A DNA stretch of 64,000 bases from assembly GCA_035949375.1 (NCBI GenBank), contig DASZIG010000129.1, forward strand, positions 211,932 through 275,931. The letters are read 5' to 3'. This stretch comes from Gp13-AA77 sp035949375. GTDB taxonomy: Bacteria > Acidobacteriota > Terriglobia > UBA7540. Both the position numbers and the translations under genes were made by a program. The notes under the pieces were generated by a model. The model made no database searches and was not told where the DNA came from. It saw only the letters and a program-made list of their open reading frames with translations. Of this stretch, positions 63,715 through 64,000 are shown piece by piece; within the stretch, counting starts at the first letter, position 1, and each line of letters opens with the position of its first letter.

Positions 63715-64000
63715 TTACGCGGCCCCGTCAAGGGACGCAACTCCGTCGACTCTCCGGCTATCAACAACATACCCAGGTCGAGGCATCGGCCGCTGAGTGT
63801 GGCGTGCCGCGCGAGACGAGCGGCCGGCAACAAAAGTCAACTCCGGCACGTGGCTTTGAATCTGACGCGTGGCGTAAATCGGTTTTTTCTGCGATTCGTA
63901 GTAGGTGTGCGAAAGGATTTCTGACACCAGCCCCAGAAACAAGAGCTGAATTCCCGCCAGTGTGAACAAGGTCGCGCCAAACACCAGCGGACCGTTTTGT
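63715..64000 (-). CDS. GT2 family glycosyltransferase, C-terminal part
   Basis: The frame is open to the right edge, so only the last 95 codons are present. NGPLVFGATLFTLAGIQLLF continues as LGLVSEILSHTYYESQKKPI, the membrane-anchored end typical of dolichyl-phosphate-mannose-synthase-like GT2 enzymes. After YATR the sequence becomes disordered (HVPELTFVAGRSSRAARHTQ) and may be a diverged tail. The enzyme would transfer a sugar from a nucleotide donor to a lipid carrier. The 207-base gap to the DUF6807 gene shows no clear gene. Confidence 0.75.
   Translation of the reverse strand, partial: QNGPLVFGATLFTLAGIQLLFLGLVSEILSHTYYESQKKPIYATRQIQSHVPELTFVAGRSSRAARHTQRPMPRPGYVVDSRRVDGVASLDGAA

Overview
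The window looks like a chromosomal segment of an Acidobacteriota bacterium, probably a soil lineage near Terriglobia or Bryobacterales. The evidence is gene content and base composition: GC-rich DNA, several CRTAC1/ASPIC-UnbV VCBS-repeat proteins, a CadC-like regulator fused to TPRs, a sedolisin peptidase, DUF1684, DUF2911 and DUF6807 proteins, a Tat-exported Gfo/Idh/MocA oxidoreductase and many dispersed palindromes. No rRNA, tRNA or CRISPR array was recognised. The taxonomic call rests on recalled family distributions, not on a search.

Layout. 1-2.3 kb: the 3' end of an HsdS-like specificity gene, a tiny basic ORF, a small membrane protein and a DUF1684 protein. 2.7-8.1 kb: a translationally coupled pair, a five-heme membrane cytochrome with TPRs and a CRTAC1 protein, then a small exported protein. 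8.2-12.0 kb: DUF2911, a SIS-domain sugar isomerase, a cold-shock protein with a terminator, and an exported propeller-like protein. 12.3-18.0 kb: a three-gene restriction-modification operon (short N6-methylase, Eco57I-like methylase, GIY-YIG-like/helicase protein) with inverted copies of one hairpin on either side. 18.2-22.6 kb: an exported protein, a winged-helix/TolB/TPR regulator, and a scar where a frameshifted TPR pseudogene meets a decapitated secreted-protein fragment. 22.6-29.2 kb: a 1220-aa TPR/VCBS/ASPIC protein and an S53 peptidase. 29.3-36 kb: lipoprotein-like protein, zinc ribbon, cytochrome c, amidohydrolase, a palindrome-rich island, tetR with a palindromic operator candidate, rlmN and pgeF.

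36-40.3 kb: an operon of FkbH, acyl carrier protein, CE4-like deacetylase and a GNAT-like transferase, suggesting glyceryl or acyl decoration of a glycan. 40.4-43.5 kb: a RAYT-type transposase with a frameshift, bracketed by palindromic units, followed by a two-gene set carrying the STGPRT motif whose 3' end reads into further palindromes. 43.6-47.6 kb: membrane protein, ECF sigma factor and anti-sigma factor, HU, FmdB-like zinc ribbon and a GNAT. 47.7-52.7 kb: a large TPR protein, then a coupled DUF3500/HupE-UreJ pair.

52.9-60.9 kb: a seven-gene two-component cluster on the minus strand with three histidine kinases, three REC-containing regulators and a sigma-54 activator. A stand-alone REC sits just upstream of an AAA-Fis protein without REC, like a split NtrC, and two kinases share a nearly duplicated FixL-like core. 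61.1-63.5 kb: a Gfo/Idh/MocA and DUF6807 pair. The window closes inside a GT2 glycosyltransferase.

The most unusual signals are (i) the R-M operon between inverted hairpin repeats, (ii) the RAYT/BIME-like repeat system and a second dispersed repeat that forms the tail of the STGPRT gene and recurs twice elsewhere, (iii) the FkbH-ACP-deacetylase-transferase operon and (iv) the split NtrC/duplicated FixL cluster.
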